DNA of 64,000 nucleotides from Gordonia amicalis NBRC 100051 = JCM 11271 (GTDB taxonomy: Bacteria; Actinomycetota; Actinomycetes; Mycobacteriales; Mycobacteriaceae). The stretch's first letter is position 1. Each line of letters starts with the position of its first letter. Of this stretch, positions 9,094 to 17,708 are shown one piece after another. Made by a program: the position numbers and the translations under genes. The notes under the pieces are model-generated. The model saw nothing but the letters and a program-made list of their open reading frames with translations. It was not told the DNA's origin and did no database searches. Location: positions 43,760-107,759 of the forward strand of contig NZ_BANS01000004.1 of assembly GCF_000332995.1 (NCBI RefSeq), in the 5' to 3' direction.

Positions 9094-9954
9094 GTGCCTG
9101 TCGTCGTAGTCACAGATTCCTCTTCTCGGTTGCCGGAGTCGGTCACCGAGCATTACGGGATCCGGCAGGTGCCGCTGCACGTGACGGTCGAGGACAAGGA
9201 CTACCGCGAGGGCATCGACCCCATTCCGGAGGATGTCGTCTCGATGCCCGGCGTGACCACGTCTGGAGCTAATCCCGCCGAACTCACCGAGTACTTCGAA
9301 TCCGCGCTGGAGGCCAGCGAGGGAGCGGGTGTGGTGAGCGTGCACATGTCCCGGAGATTGTCCGGCACCTGGGGTTCGGCACGGCTGGCGGCGGAGAAGT
9401 TCTCTGGGCAGGTCCGCATCGTCGATTCCCGATCTGTCGGTCTCGCAGTGGGTTTGACCGCCATCGCCGCGGCCCAGGCGGCCGCCGGTGGGGCCGACCG
9501 CGACCGCGTCTACGAGTCCGCGATCCGGCAGGCCGCGACGGTGGACTCACTGCTGTGCGTACAGCAGCTCGACAACCTGCGTCAGAGTGGCCGGATCTCC
9601 GCGGCCGGAAGACTCTTCGGGTCGGCGCTGTCGATCAAGCCGATCCTGCACATGGTCGACGGCACGCTCCAGCTCAAGGAACGCCATCGCACGTTCTCCA
9701 AGGCGCTCGACAAGATGGTCGGCGCCGCGGTCGAGTCGGCGGGAGGTCGCGCGGTCACCGTCGGAGTGCAGCACTGCGAGACCCCGGACGTCGCGGCCGA
9801 ACTTCTCGCCACCCTGCGCAACCGGCTGCGGATGGTGACCTCCGAGCTGACCGTCGACCTCGGGCCGATCCTCGGTTCCCACGTGGGTCCCGGGGCGGTG
9901 GGCGTCGTCATCGCGTCGCATCTCGAACCGATCGAAGGGCTCGAGGAGGGCTGA
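9094..9954 (+). CDS. DegV family fatty-acid-binding protein
   Basis: 286 residues. N-terminal VVVVTDSSSRLPESV and the TSGANPAEL segment are DegV hallmarks; the middle contains VDSRSVGLAVG and SGRISAAGRLFGSALSIKPIL. DegV/FakB proteins bind a fatty acid and present it to a kinase; no FakA-like kinase gene is in the window. The start is GTG 9094, preceded by a -10-like hexamer giving a leaderless transcript. Syntenic with Rv2417c. Confidence 0.92.
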   Translation: MPVVVVTDSSSRLPESVTEHYGIRQVPLHVTVEDKDYREGIDPIPEDVVSMPGVTTSGANPAELTEYFESALEASEGAGVVSVHMSRRLSGTWGSARLAAEKFSGQVRIVDSRSVGLAVGLTAIAAAQAAAGGADRDRVYESAIRQAATVDSLLCVQQLDNLRQSGRISAAGRLFGSALSIKPILHMVDGTLQLKERHRTFSKALDKMVGAAVESAGGRAVTVGVQHCETPDVAAELLATLRNRLRMVTSELTVDLGPILGSHVGPGAVGVVIASHLEPIEGLEEG

Positions 9955-10043
9955 CGGCGCCCGTTTCCTGTCGACAGCCGCGCTCCTGTCCACAGATCTC
10001 GTGGTCGGCGTCCACAGCTCACGTGATCGGTTCTGAACACCCC

Positions 10044-10049
10044 TAGCGT
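10044..10049 (+). promoter_or_regulatory. Putative -10 element of comEA (near-leaderless)
   Basis: TAGCGT, a TANNNT hexamer, ends 8 bp before the comEA ATG at 10058. The arrangement is the same as upstream of nadD and degV, and there is no ribosome site in between. Confidence 0.45.
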
Positions 10050-10057
10050 GTGACGCC

Positions 10058-11059
10058 ATGAGCGCATCAGGACGGCGGAATCCGCTGGACCGGTTGGGGC
10101 CGGTCGTCGAGCGGCCGGCGAGCCGGGACGACTTGTCGCCGGCCGCGGCCGGCTCCGACCCACCGCCGGGTGCCGGTGACCCTGCCGCGGCAGCCGTGGC
10201 GGTCGAGGAGCCCGAGCATCCGGGGTGGGGGATCGGTGGGATGCCGACGTGGCTGGATGCGCCGCCGCCCACGTCGCCGACGCGTGGGCATTTCGACGAT
10301 GTGCTCGACCCCGACGACGATCGGTCGGGTGAGGACCGGGACGAGGACGAGGATCCCGTTCCGCGCCGACGCTTCGCCGTGGCACCGCCCGCGGCGATCG
10401 CGTTGATCGCGGTCGGGGTGATCGCCTGTGTCGTGGCCGGATTCGGACTGTTCCGCGGAACGGATTCCGCACCAGTCGTGGATTTCGGCGCGACGGCCGG
10501 TTCGTCGTCGATGCCGGATGCATCGGTGCCTCCGGTCAGCGCGCCACCGAGTACGACGCCGGCCCGGTTGGTGGTGAGCGTCGTCGGACTGGTGAACAGA
10601 CCCGGACTGGTGCGTCTCGCTCCGGGAGCCAGGGTCGCCGAGGCGATCGACCAGGCCGGTGGGCCGCGCAAGGGCGCGGACCTCTTGTCGCTCAATCTCG
10701 CTCGGATTCTGCGCGACGGAGATCAGATCCTCGTCGGTTATGCCGCCGGCGAGGGGCAGATGTCGCTGCGTAGTGCGGTGGTCGGAGCCGAAGGTGGTGT
10801 GCCTGCACCGGGCCCGTCGGTCGGGCGGGGAAGTCCGCCACCGGCATCGTCGGCTGCCGAACCGGGCGGCCGGGTCAACCTCAACACGGCGACCGAGGCC
10901 GAGCTGGATGCGCTCCCCGGCGTCGGTCCGGTGACGGCGAAGGCGATCCTCGACTGGCGAGAACGCAACGGCCGCTTCACATCTGTGGACCAGCTCGCCG
11001 AAGTCGACGGGATCGGTCCGGCCCGGCTGGCGAAGCTGGTGAACCTCGTGACGGTCTGA
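10058..11059 (+). CDS. comEA: ComEA-like DNA-binding protein
   Basis: 333 residues. A long polar, acidic N-terminus of about 105 residues precedes one membrane segment (PPAAIALIAVGVIACVVAG). An SLBB-type domain follows (VVSVVGLVNRPGLVRL...), and the C-terminus is a helix-hairpin-helix DNA-binding module (VNLNTATEAELDALPGVGP...). In naturally competent bacteria ComEA captures double-stranded DNA at the membrane for ComEC. Competence is not established in most Mycobacteriales, so the physiological role here is open. It is separated from comEC by 4 bp. Confidence 0.92.
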   Translation: MSASGRRNPLDRLGPVVERPASRDDLSPAAAGSDPPPGAGDPAAAAVAVEEPEHPGWGIGGMPTWLDAPPPTSPTRGHFDDVLDPDDDRSGEDRDEDEDPVPRRRFAVAPPAAIALIAVGVIACVVAGFGLFRGTDSAPVVDFGATAGSSSMPDASVPPVSAPPSTTPARLVVSVVGLVNRPGLVRLAPGARVAEAIDQAGGPRKGADLLSLNLARILRDGDQILVGYAAGEGQMSLRSAVVGAEGGVPAPGPSVGRGSPPPASSAAEPGGRVNLNTATEAELDALPGVGPVTAKAILDWRERNGRFTSVDQLAEVDGIGPARLAKLVNLVTV

Positions 11060-11063
11060 GGCG

Positions 11064-12476
11064 ATGGACTTCCGGCTGCTGGTGCCGGCGGTGATGGTGT
11101 GGTCGGTGACGGCGTGCGGGCTGGTGGCCCCGGTCGGTGTCGGCGTCGGCGTCGCGATCGTCTCGGCGGTGGTGGCCCTCGCCGGGGTGCTGGCATGCGG
11201 TGCTCACCGGCTCGGCTGGGAGGCGGTGGGGCTGGTCGTCGTAGGAGCGGGTTTGGCCGCGGCTTGTGCGACATCCCTCTCGCTCCGGCAGGAGGCCCGT
11301 GCCGATCATCCGCTGTCGCATGTGTCGGGGAAGGCGACGGTGGTCATGACTCTTCGCAGCGATCCGTTGCCGATCGGCCCGACGGGGCAGGGACGCATCC
11401 GCGCGCGCGTCGACGTCGAACAGATCGGTACCGAGCGGGTCTCGACCGCGCCGGCAGACCTTCGTGGTGCAACGCAGGCATGGGCGGGGTTGCTGCCCGG
11501 TCAACGAGTCGTCGCCGTCGTGAAGGTGCGGCCACCACCGGACCGAACTCTTCTCGTCGCGTCCCTCACCGCGTCTTCCCCGAAGCTCGTCGGCGGACCG
11601 CCCGCGTACCAGACCGTCGCGGGATCGATCCGGCAACGCCTACAACTGGTGGCGACCCGCGCCCTCGGTCCGGAGGCCGCGGGTCTGCTGCCGGGGCTCG
11701 TGCTCGGCGACGAGAGCGGGGTGGACGAGGGACTGCGCGATGACTTCCGGGCCGCGGGCCTGAGCCATCTCACCGCGGTGTCCGGAGCGAATTTCGCGAT
11801 CGTCTGCGGCGCAGCGCTTCTCATCGTCCGCAGCATCGGGGTGCCGCCGCGCTCGTCGGCGATCGTCGGCCTCGTGGTGATCGTCGGTTTCGTGATGCTC
11901 GTCCGGCCGACACCCAGCGTGTTGCGCGCGGCGCTGATGGGTGGGGTCGGGGTGTTGGCTCTGTTCGCGTCGCGACGCTCGCAGTCGCTGCCTGCTCTGG
12001 GGGCCGCAGTGATCGGCGGTCTGCTGTGGTGGCCGGAGTTGGCGCTGCAGCCGGGCTTTGCGCTGTCGGTGGCGGCCACCTGCGCCATCGTGCTGTGGGC
12101 GCCTCGTCTCCGGGATCGGTTGCGGGCGTGGCGTTGTCCGCCGGGATTGGCGGAGGTGATCGCGATGGCGGTCACCGCGCAGGTGGTGACCGCACCGATC
12201 GTCGTGCTGGTGACCGGTCAGCTGTCCGTGGTCGGGATCGTGGCCAACCTCCTCGTCGCACCCGTGGTCGCGATCATCAGCGTCGTCGGTACCGCTGCCG
12301 CCCTCATCGGTGCGATCGGTCCGCCCGACGGCCTCGGTGCCGGGATCGCCGAACTCTTGGTCCGAGCTCTGGGGCCGGAACTGTGGTGGATGATCTGGTG
12401 CGCGCACACCTTCGGCGGGCCGGGGTGGGCGAGTGTGGAGGTGCTGGGGTGGGCGAGTGTGGAGGTGCTGGGGTGA
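11064..12476 (+). CDS. comEC: ComEC/Rec2-type membrane protein, short form
   Basis: 470 residues. It has the N-terminal DUF4131-like segment and the polytopic Competence domain with the HLTAVSGANFAIVCG signature, but ends after the membrane region. The C-terminal metallo-beta-lactamase-like hydrolase domain of full-length ComEC (usually 700-800 residues) is absent. A 24-bp tandem duplication encodes the last residues (GWASVEVL twice) and the stop codon falls in a third partial copy, so the present C-terminus is repeat-derived. It follows comEA as in Rv2415c/Rv2414c. Confidence 0.88.
   Translation: MDFRLLVPAVMVWSVTACGLVAPVGVGVGVAIVSAVVALAGVLACGAHRLGWEAVGLVVVGAGLAAACATSLSLRQEARADHPLSHVSGKATVVMTLRSDPLPIGPTGQGRIRARVDVEQIGTERVSTAPADLRGATQAWAGLLPGQRVVAVVKVRPPPDRTLLVASLTASSPKLVGGPPAYQTVAGSIRQRLQLVATRALGPEAAGLLPGLVLGDESGVDEGLRDDFRAAGLSHLTAVSGANFAIVCGAALLIVRSIGVPPRSSAIVGLVVIVGFVMLVRPTPSVLRAALMGGVGVLALFASRRSQSLPALGAAVIGGLLWWPELALQPGFALSVAATCAIVLWAPRLRDRLRAWRCPPGLAEVIAMAVTAQVVTAPIVVLVTGQLSVVGIVANLLVAPVVAIISVVGTAAALIGAIGPPDGLGAGIAELLVRALGPELWWMIWCAHTFGGPGWASVEVLGWASVEVLG
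12422..12475 (+). repeat. 24-bp tandem repeat at the comEC 3' end
   Basis: Two exact 24-bp copies at 12422-12445 and 12446-12469 (beginning GGGGTGGGCGAGTGTGG), then a partial third copy GGGGTG that becomes GGGGTGAGG and provides the TGA stop. A period of 24 preserves the frame, so copy-number change would alter only protein length. Confidence 0.9.
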
Positions 12477-12535
12477 GGGGAAGATGAGGCAGATGCCCCA
12501 CGCGGGTGAGGCGTATGGCGGACGACTCTGGGGTC

Positions 12536-13282
12536 ATGAACACACGAACACCCCGAGAGGTCGTCACCGATGTCCGCGCTCACCCGCGACTCGCTGACGG
12601 CGACGATGAACGTTTCGCCGGATACGGCGTCATGGGCCTGCCGTTCAGGTCGGGCCACTATCTGGCCCTGCGTGACATGATCGCCAGTTCCATCGGTCCG
12701 GCGTACCGGTCCGTATGGCACCGAGATCCGAACGGACACTGGACGATCTATACGACAACAGAACCCGGGCGGAGCTGCCCGCGGTATTTCGATGCGGACG
12801 CGACGACCCGTCAGGTTCCGGCGATCGATGTCGGGTGGGCCGATGACCACACGTTCGAGGTGACACTCGGCAACACCCTCACCTGGCAGATCGAGCTGAC
12901 CTCGTCACCCACGACGCGCGTGATGACAGCGCTGAGCGGTGCGACGCCCGCAGCAGCGTGGCGCAGCCGGGCGGTGCTGCACGCGGTGGGACCGATGGCA
13001 ACCATCATGCTGCGTGCCGGCCGAGTCCGGATGTGTGCACGGACCCCCAACGGGCCCGAGTTCCGGGGAACACCTCTGTACATCTGGCGCGTCGCCGACA
13101 GCCGGGCATCGCTCGACGGCGAGACTCTCGGTGCTCCCGCACCACTCGACGAGCAGGTCCGGATCGGCGACATCCCGCTTCCGCAACGCGGTCTGTTCTT
13201 CGTCGGACGATCGGCGTTCGACACTCCGAGCACCATCACGACCGACCCGGACTCACTTCACCACACGGGAGCAGTGCGATGA
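12536..13282 (+). CDS. Uncharacterised conserved protein
   Basis: About 248 residues; I do not recognise the family with certainty. There is no signal peptide or membrane helix. Notable blocks are GYGVMGLPFRSGHYLALRD near the N-terminus, YRSVWHRDPNGHWTIYTT and a C-terminal RGLFFVGRSAFD. The beta-rich middle (EVTLGNTLTWQIELTS, then AAWRSRAVLHAVGPMATIML) suggests a lipocalin- or hydroxyneurosporene-synthase-like barrel; this is a guess. The ATG at 12536 is preferred to an alternative at 12506. The stop overlaps the ATG of the methyltransferase-like gene (ATGA), implying co-expression. Confidence 0.6.
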   Translation: MNTRTPREVVTDVRAHPRLADGDDERFAGYGVMGLPFRSGHYLALRDMIASSIGPAYRSVWHRDPNGHWTIYTTTEPGRSCPRYFDADATTRQVPAIDVGWADDHTFEVTLGNTLTWQIELTSSPTTRVMTALSGATPAAAWRSRAVLHAVGPMATIMLRAGRVRMCARTPNGPEFRGTPLYIWRVADSRASLDGETLGAPAPLDEQVRIGDIPLPQRGLFFVGRSAFDTPSTITTDPDSLHHTGAVR

Positions 13283-14106
13283 CCACCACCGAAACCGGCG
13301 CTACGACAGGAGTTCTCGTCCGCCTCGGATACCTCGCCTACGGTGTGATCGCCTACGTTGCCTTCCTGATCGCGTTCCTGTGGGCGATCGCCTTCGTCGA
13401 GAATGCCTCGATCGTCGTCGGAGGCGTCGAGATCGTCCCGCGGACCGTCGATCGGAGCGGACCGTCGACGGGAGTGGCCCTGGCGGTGGTGATCGACCTG
13501 GCCTTGCTGACCTTGTTCGCCGCGCAGCACAGCGTGATGGCGCGCGAAGGTTTCAAGAAGAGGTGGACCAGGATCGTGCCCACCCCGATCGAACGCAGCA
13601 CCTACGTGCTGGCGGCGACCGCCTGTCTCGCCGCACTCCTGTGGTGGTGGCATCCGGTCACGGCCACCATCTGGGATGTCTCGGCGCCGATTGCGCGGGC
13701 GCTTCTCGTCGGGGTGTCCGTGTTCGGCTGGCTTCTCGTCCTCACCTCGACGTTCCTCATCAACCACTTCGACCTGTTCGGGCTGCGGCAGGTGGTCGCC
13801 AATGCGCGCCGGCGTCCGCTCCCGCCATATCGGTTCATCACACCCCTCTGGTACGGGGTCGTGCGTCATCCGATCTATCTGGGCTTCGTGATCGCCTTCT
13901 GGGTGACGCCGACGATGACCGTCGGGCACCTTCTGTTCGCCTGCGCGACAACCGGTTACATCTTCGTCGGCATACATCTCGAGGAACGGGACCTGATCCG
14001 GGCCTTCGGGAACGACTACGTCGAATACCGCCGTCGCGTGCCGATGCTGCTGCCGGGGTTGCGTACACGTCGGACGTCGCACCCGGTGCACGTGCCGGTC
14101 AGCTGA
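13279..14106 (+). CDS. NnrU/ICMT-like integral membrane methyltransferase, MddA-like
   Basis: 275 residues with about six hydrophobic segments. The motifs AAQHSVMAREGFKKRWT, PTPIERSTYVLAATACL, INHFDLFGLRQV, VRHPIYLGFVIAFW and GIHLEERDLI are those of the methanethiol S-methyltransferase (MddA) group in the isoprenylcysteine methyltransferase superfamily. MddA converts methanethiol to dimethyl sulfide using S-adenosylmethionine. Substrate assignment from sequence alone is tentative, because related proteins of this fold have other roles. It overlaps the preceding unknown gene by 4 bp, so the two may act together. Confidence 0.75.
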   Translation: MTTTETGATTGVLVRLGYLAYGVIAYVAFLIAFLWAIAFVENASIVVGGVEIVPRTVDRSGPSTGVALAVVIDLALLTLFAAQHSVMAREGFKKRWTRIVPTPIERSTYVLAATACLAALLWWWHPVTATIWDVSAPIARALLVGVSVFGWLLVLTSTFLINHFDLFGLRQVVANARRRPLPPYRFITPLWYGVVRHPIYLGFVIAFWVTPTMTVGHLLFACATTGYIFVGIHLEERDLIRAFGNDYVEYRRRVPMLLPGLRTRRTSHPVHVPVS

Positions 14107-14129
14107 CACCCGGGCCGAAGAGCGCGACA

Positions 14130-15686
14130 ATGAACGCCATGGGTGCGCAGGATGTGCTGCCGCGTCGTGTCGAGGTGCTGGCCGGGCTCTCGGTCGCGAT
14201 CGATCTCGGGCTCGGTCAGCCGGCCGAGCACATGTTGCGCTCGGCGGTCATCGCCAGTCGGTTGGCTCATCGGCTCGGACTCGACCGTCACCAGCAGGAC
14301 ACCGTCTACTACACGACGCTCGTGATGTGGATCGGGTGCCATGCCGACTCCGCGGAGTACGCCCACTGGTTCGGCGACGACATCGCGGTTCGGCGCGACG
14401 CCTACCTCGTCGACTGGTCGGGTCTGCCGTACCTGCGGTTCGTCGTCGGCAATCTCGGTCGGGGAGAATCCCTCCCCAGGCGGATGCGGACGATGGCCGA
14501 ACTCTTCCGGGATGCGCGCGGCCAGATGTCGCTGCTCGTGCACTCACACTGCCTGTCGGCGGCCGCCCTGGCCGGCCACATCGGACTCGGTGCCGACGTC
14601 GAGCACGCGATCACGTTCACTTTCGAACGATTCGACGGGGGAGGACTACCCGGCGGGGTGTCGGGTGCGGGTATCCCGATCGAGATGCGGGTGGCGCAAC
14701 TGGCCGACATGGCGGAGGTTCACCACCGCATGTACGGGGTCGAGGGCGCGGTGGCGATGGCCCGGAGTCGCCGGGGCGGTCATTTCGATCCCGGGGTCGT
14801 CGACGCGTTCGTCGACGACCCCGCGACACTGTTCCCGGCCGACTCCGACGATCCCTGGGAGCTGGCGCTTTCCATCGCACCCGACGCGGAGCTGCGCCTC
14901 GACGATCCGGGTCTCGACCACCTCCTACTCGCCATCGGTGATTTCGTCGACCTGAAATGTCCTTTCGCGCTGGGCCATTCGCGCGATGTGTCGGCATTGG
15001 CCGAGTCGGCCGCCGGACACCTCGGTCTCGACCGGCACGACATCGCGGTGATCCGTCGTGCCGGTTGTCTCCACGACGTCGGCCGGATCGGGGTCTCCAA
15101 CCAGATCTGGTCGAAAGCCGGTGACCTCACCGCGGCCGAGTGGGAGCGAGTACGTATGCACCCGTATCTCACCGACCGCGTCCTCACGCGCATTCCCGGG
15201 CTCCGAGACGAGGCTCGCATCGCCCGGACCCATCACGAGCACCTGGACGGCACGGGCTATCCCCTGGGACTCGGCGGGCCGGCGCTCGGACGACCGGAAC
15301 GCATCCTCGCCGCGGCAGTCGCATATCGATCGGCGATCGAACCGCGGCCCTATCGGGATGCGATGTCCACGGAGGACGCGGTGGCGCGGCTCGGACGCCG
15401 CGCCGCTCGCGGGGAGCTCGACGCCGACTGCGTCGAGGCCGTCCTCGCCGCCGCCGGCCACGCCCGGATCCGGGCACGGCGCACCGACGCGCTCACACCT
15501 CGCGAGCGGGAAATCCTTGGCCTCGTCGCGCGAGGGTTGTCCAATCGGGAGATCGCGTCGAAACTGGTGCTCAGCGAGAAGACGGTGCGCAATCACGTCG
15601 AGCGCACCTACACGAAGATCGGGGCATCCAACCGGGTCGGCGCGAGCCTGTACGCCCTGGAGAACGGATTCGCGGGACCGTCGTGA
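14130..15686 (+). CDS. HD-GYP domain protein with C-terminal LuxR-type helix-turn-helix
   Basis: 518 residues. The C-terminal half has an HD-GYP phosphohydrolase signature: HDVGRIG near residue 315 and HHEHLDGTGYP near 367. The N-terminal half carries a second, degenerate copy (HSHCLSAAALAGH, then FERFDGGGLPGGVSGAGIP). Residues from about 455 are a LuxR/GerE helix-turn-helix (LTPREREILGLVARGLSNRE). HD-GYP domains usually hydrolyse cyclic di-GMP or related nucleotides; coupling to a DNA-binding domain suggests a nucleotide- or ligand-controlled regulator. An ATG at 14139 is an alternative start. Upstream in-frame extension to 12939 overlaps two genes and is rejected. Confidence 0.85.
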   Translation: MNAMGAQDVLPRRVEVLAGLSVAIDLGLGQPAEHMLRSAVIASRLAHRLGLDRHQQDTVYYTTLVMWIGCHADSAEYAHWFGDDIAVRRDAYLVDWSGLPYLRFVVGNLGRGESLPRRMRTMAELFRDARGQMSLLVHSHCLSAAALAGHIGLGADVEHAITFTFERFDGGGLPGGVSGAGIPIEMRVAQLADMAEVHHRMYGVEGAVAMARSRRGGHFDPGVVDAFVDDPATLFPADSDDPWELALSIAPDAELRLDDPGLDHLLLAIGDFVDLKCPFALGHSRDVSALAESAAGHLGLDRHDIAVIRRAGCLHDVGRIGVSNQIWSKAGDLTAAEWERVRMHPYLTDRVLTRIPGLRDEARIARTHHEHLDGTGYPLGLGGPALGRPERILAAAVAYRSAIEPRPYRDAMSTEDAVARLGRRAARGELDADCVEAVLAAAGHARIRARRTDALTPREREILGLVARGLSNREIASKLVLSEKTVRNHVERTYTKIGASNRVGASLYALENGFAGPS

Positions 15687-15900
15687 GCCCGCGGCCGGAG
15701 CCCGCCCCCGAAATGCACCCCCGAAAAGCGCCCCGGAAATGCGCCCTCGAGGGGACAGCGGGAGACAATACGTCGTCGACGCCGCTTGACAGGGTGCTTG
15801 TCAGGGGCGGTTTTCGGCGCGGGGCAGGTCGATCACACGGCGCTGAGACCGTCGCAGTAGCCCCCGCGGCGTTGTCGGCCGGATCTGGCACGATGAGCAC

Positions 15901-16869
15901 GTGACCGATCGCCTGCACCTGCTCCTCGGAGACGACGACTTCCTGACCGGCCGGGTGATCTCCGCGGTGGCCGAGGCCACGTCCAAGGAGGCGGGCACTC
16001 CGGTCCCGGTGACCCGGGTGCGCGCGGGCGACGTCAGCGAACACGAGCTGGCCGAATTGCTGAGCCCGTCGCTCTTCGCCGAGGAGCGGGTCGTCGTCAT
16101 CGAGGCGGCCGCCGACGCGGGCAAGGAACCTGCGGCCCTCATCGCCGCGTCGGCCACATCCCTGCCCGAGGGCATCACGCTGATGGTGATCCACCACGGT
16201 GGGGGGCGCGCCAAGTCGATGGTGCCGGCGCTCAAGAAGGCCGGCGCGGTGGAACACGCGACCACCGCACCGAAGTGGCCGTCGGACCGGATGACGTTCG
16301 TCCGCAACGAGTTCCGGTCCCTCGGGGTGAAGGTCAGCGCCGACGTCGTCGAGCAGGTCGTGGAGAGTGTGGGTTCCGAGCTGCGTGAGCTCGCCGCCGC
16401 GTGTGCCCAGCTCGTCGCCGACACCGGTGGCAAGGTCAACCGCGAGACCGTCCAGCTCTACTACCAGGGTCGGTCCGAGGTGACCGGCTTCGAGGTGGCC
16501 GACAAAGCGGTCCTCGGTGACCGGGCCGGTGCACTCGAGTCGCTGGCCTGGGCTCTGCATCACGGCGTGCCGCGCGTCTTGCTGGCCGATGCCCTCGCCG
16601 AGGCCGTGCACGCCATCGCCCGTATCAGGCCGATGGGGTCGATCGATCACTTCGCGGCCGCTTCCGAACTCGGCATGCCGCCGAACCGGGTGAAAAGCGT
16701 GCAGGCGAAGGCCAAGGCGTGGGATTCGGAGTCGATCGCGCACGCGATCGGCGTGGTCGCCAAACTCAACGGTGACGTCAAGGGCCAGGCCGCGGACGCC
16801 GATTTCGCGTTGACGTACGCCGTTGCGGCCGTCGCCGACCTCCGGCCGGACGGGCGTCGTCGGAGCTGA
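15901..16869 (+). CDS. holA: DNA polymerase III subunit delta
   Basis: 322 residues, the usual length. It loads the beta clamp as part of the gamma complex. N-terminal LHLLLGDDDFLTGRVISAV matches the degenerate Walker A region of HolA; the middle has YYQGRSEVTGFEVADKAVLG and the C-terminal domain ends with ADFALTYAVAAVADL. GTG start at 15901. It precedes rpsT on the opposite strand, as in Rv2413c/Rv2412. Confidence 0.92.
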   Translation: MTDRLHLLLGDDDFLTGRVISAVAEATSKEAGTPVPVTRVRAGDVSEHELAELLSPSLFAEERVVVIEAAADAGKEPAALIAASATSLPEGITLMVIHHGGGRAKSMVPALKKAGAVEHATTAPKWPSDRMTFVRNEFRSLGVKVSADVVEQVVESVGSELRELAAACAQLVADTGGKVNRETVQLYYQGRSEVTGFEVADKAVLGDRAGALESLAWALHHGVPRVLLADALAEAVHAIARIRPMGSIDHFAAASELGMPPNRVKSVQAKAKAWDSESIAHAIGVVAKLNGDVKGQAADADFALTYAVAAVADLRPDGRRRS

Positions 16870-17050
16870 GGTTTCGACGCGGCTCTCGCTGCGCTCGTGG
16901 CCGGCTCGACCGGCGGAGGGGGCTCTCGCTGCGCTTGTGGCCGGCTCGACCGGCGGAGGGGGGCTCTCGCTGCGCTCGTGGCCGGCTCGACCGGCGGAGG
17001 GGGGGCTCTCGCTGCGCTTGTGGCCGGCTCAACCAGCGGGAGGGGGCGGC
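16870..17050. repeat. 40-42 bp GC-rich tandem repeat downstream of holA
   Basis: Four consecutive copies begin at 16881, 16921, 16962 and 17004, each reading GGCTCTCGCTGCGCT followed by a GTGGCCGGCTC block and a GGCGGAGGG end. The 1-2 bp length differences come from the G run at the junction. A leader (GGTTTCGACGC) and a trailing degenerate copy flank the array. The unit resembles the intergenic 'TTTCGACNCGGCTCGCTGCGCTC' elements common in Gordonia and relatives. With the terminator at 17130 this accounts for most of the 363-bp gap to rpsT; I see no gene in it. Confidence 0.85.
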
Positions 17051-17129
17051 TCAACCGGCGAAGGGGCGGCTCCACAGCAGGCGACTCTGCGAGTAACAGG
17101 GGCCCATCGCCCGAAGGCGCCCGAGAACG

Positions 17130-17172
17130 ACGATCACCCCGGCAACCGCGTGGATGCTGCCGGGGTGATCGT
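17130..17172. terminator. Bidirectional terminator between holA and rpsT
   Basis: Perfect 15-bp arms (ACGATCACCCCGGCA and complement) with a 13-nt loop. No T tract follows, as usual in actinobacteria. It lies between convergent holA and rpsT. Confidence 0.85.
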
Positions 17173-17232
17173 ACGTATGAGGATATGGCGGCGCGCCGCG
17201 CCGAGGCGACCCGGAGGTCGGAGTGGGTCAGC

Positions 17233-17493
17233 TCAGAGCTTGTTGACCGCGAGAGCGATGGCCGACTTCTTGTTGGCGGCCTGGTTGGCGTGGATGACAC
17301 CCTTGCTGGCGGCCTTGTCGAGCTTGCGGCTCGCGGCCTGCCCGAGCTCGGCAGCCTTTGCCTTGTCGCCGGCCTCGACGGCCTCGCGGAAGCTACGGAT
17401 CGAGGTACGCAGCGCCGACTTCACCGACACGTTGCGCTGCCGGTTCTTCTCGTTGGTGCGGTTGCGCTTGATCTGAGACTTGATGTTCGCCAC
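17233..17493 (-). CDS. rpsT: 30S ribosomal protein S20
   Basis: 86 residues, full length for S20, starting [20 protein letters not shown] and ending in an Ala/Lys-rich helix ([17 protein letters not shown]). Binds 16S rRNA in the body of the small subunit. Monocistronic, with the terminator at 17130 downstream and its promoter in the 230-bp gap to the sulfotransferase-like gene. Confidence 0.98.
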   Translation of the reverse strand: MANIKSQIKRNRTNEKNRQRNVSVKSALRTSIRSFREAVEAGDKAKAAELGQAASRKLDKAASKGVIHANQAANKKSAIALAVNKL

Positions 17494-17708
17494 GCGTGTT
17501 ACCTCTGTCGTTGCTGGTGGATATGACTGTCTGTTCTGGGTCGGGGCGGCGGACCGGGTGGTCCGGGCTCGCCCCGCGCGGTGTTGGCGCGTGAAGTATC
17601 TTCACGGCATCACCGCAACAGCGGACAACATTACCAGCCGGGTTCGGCCAGCCCAAAATCCGTTGCGCGCGCGACGCACGCCGGAAAGAATCATCGTGCG
17701 TGAAAGTC

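Noticed and set aside
12939..14129. N-terminal extension fusing upstream sequence to the HD-GYP regulator
   Set aside because: It would overlap two intact genes in another frame and the residues are Arg/Ser/His-rich without homology; ATG 14130 matches the start of the conserved region.
16870..17232. CRISPR array
   Set aside because: The 40-42 bp units are contiguous and the 'spacers' are identical, so this is a tandem repeat; there are no cas genes in the window.
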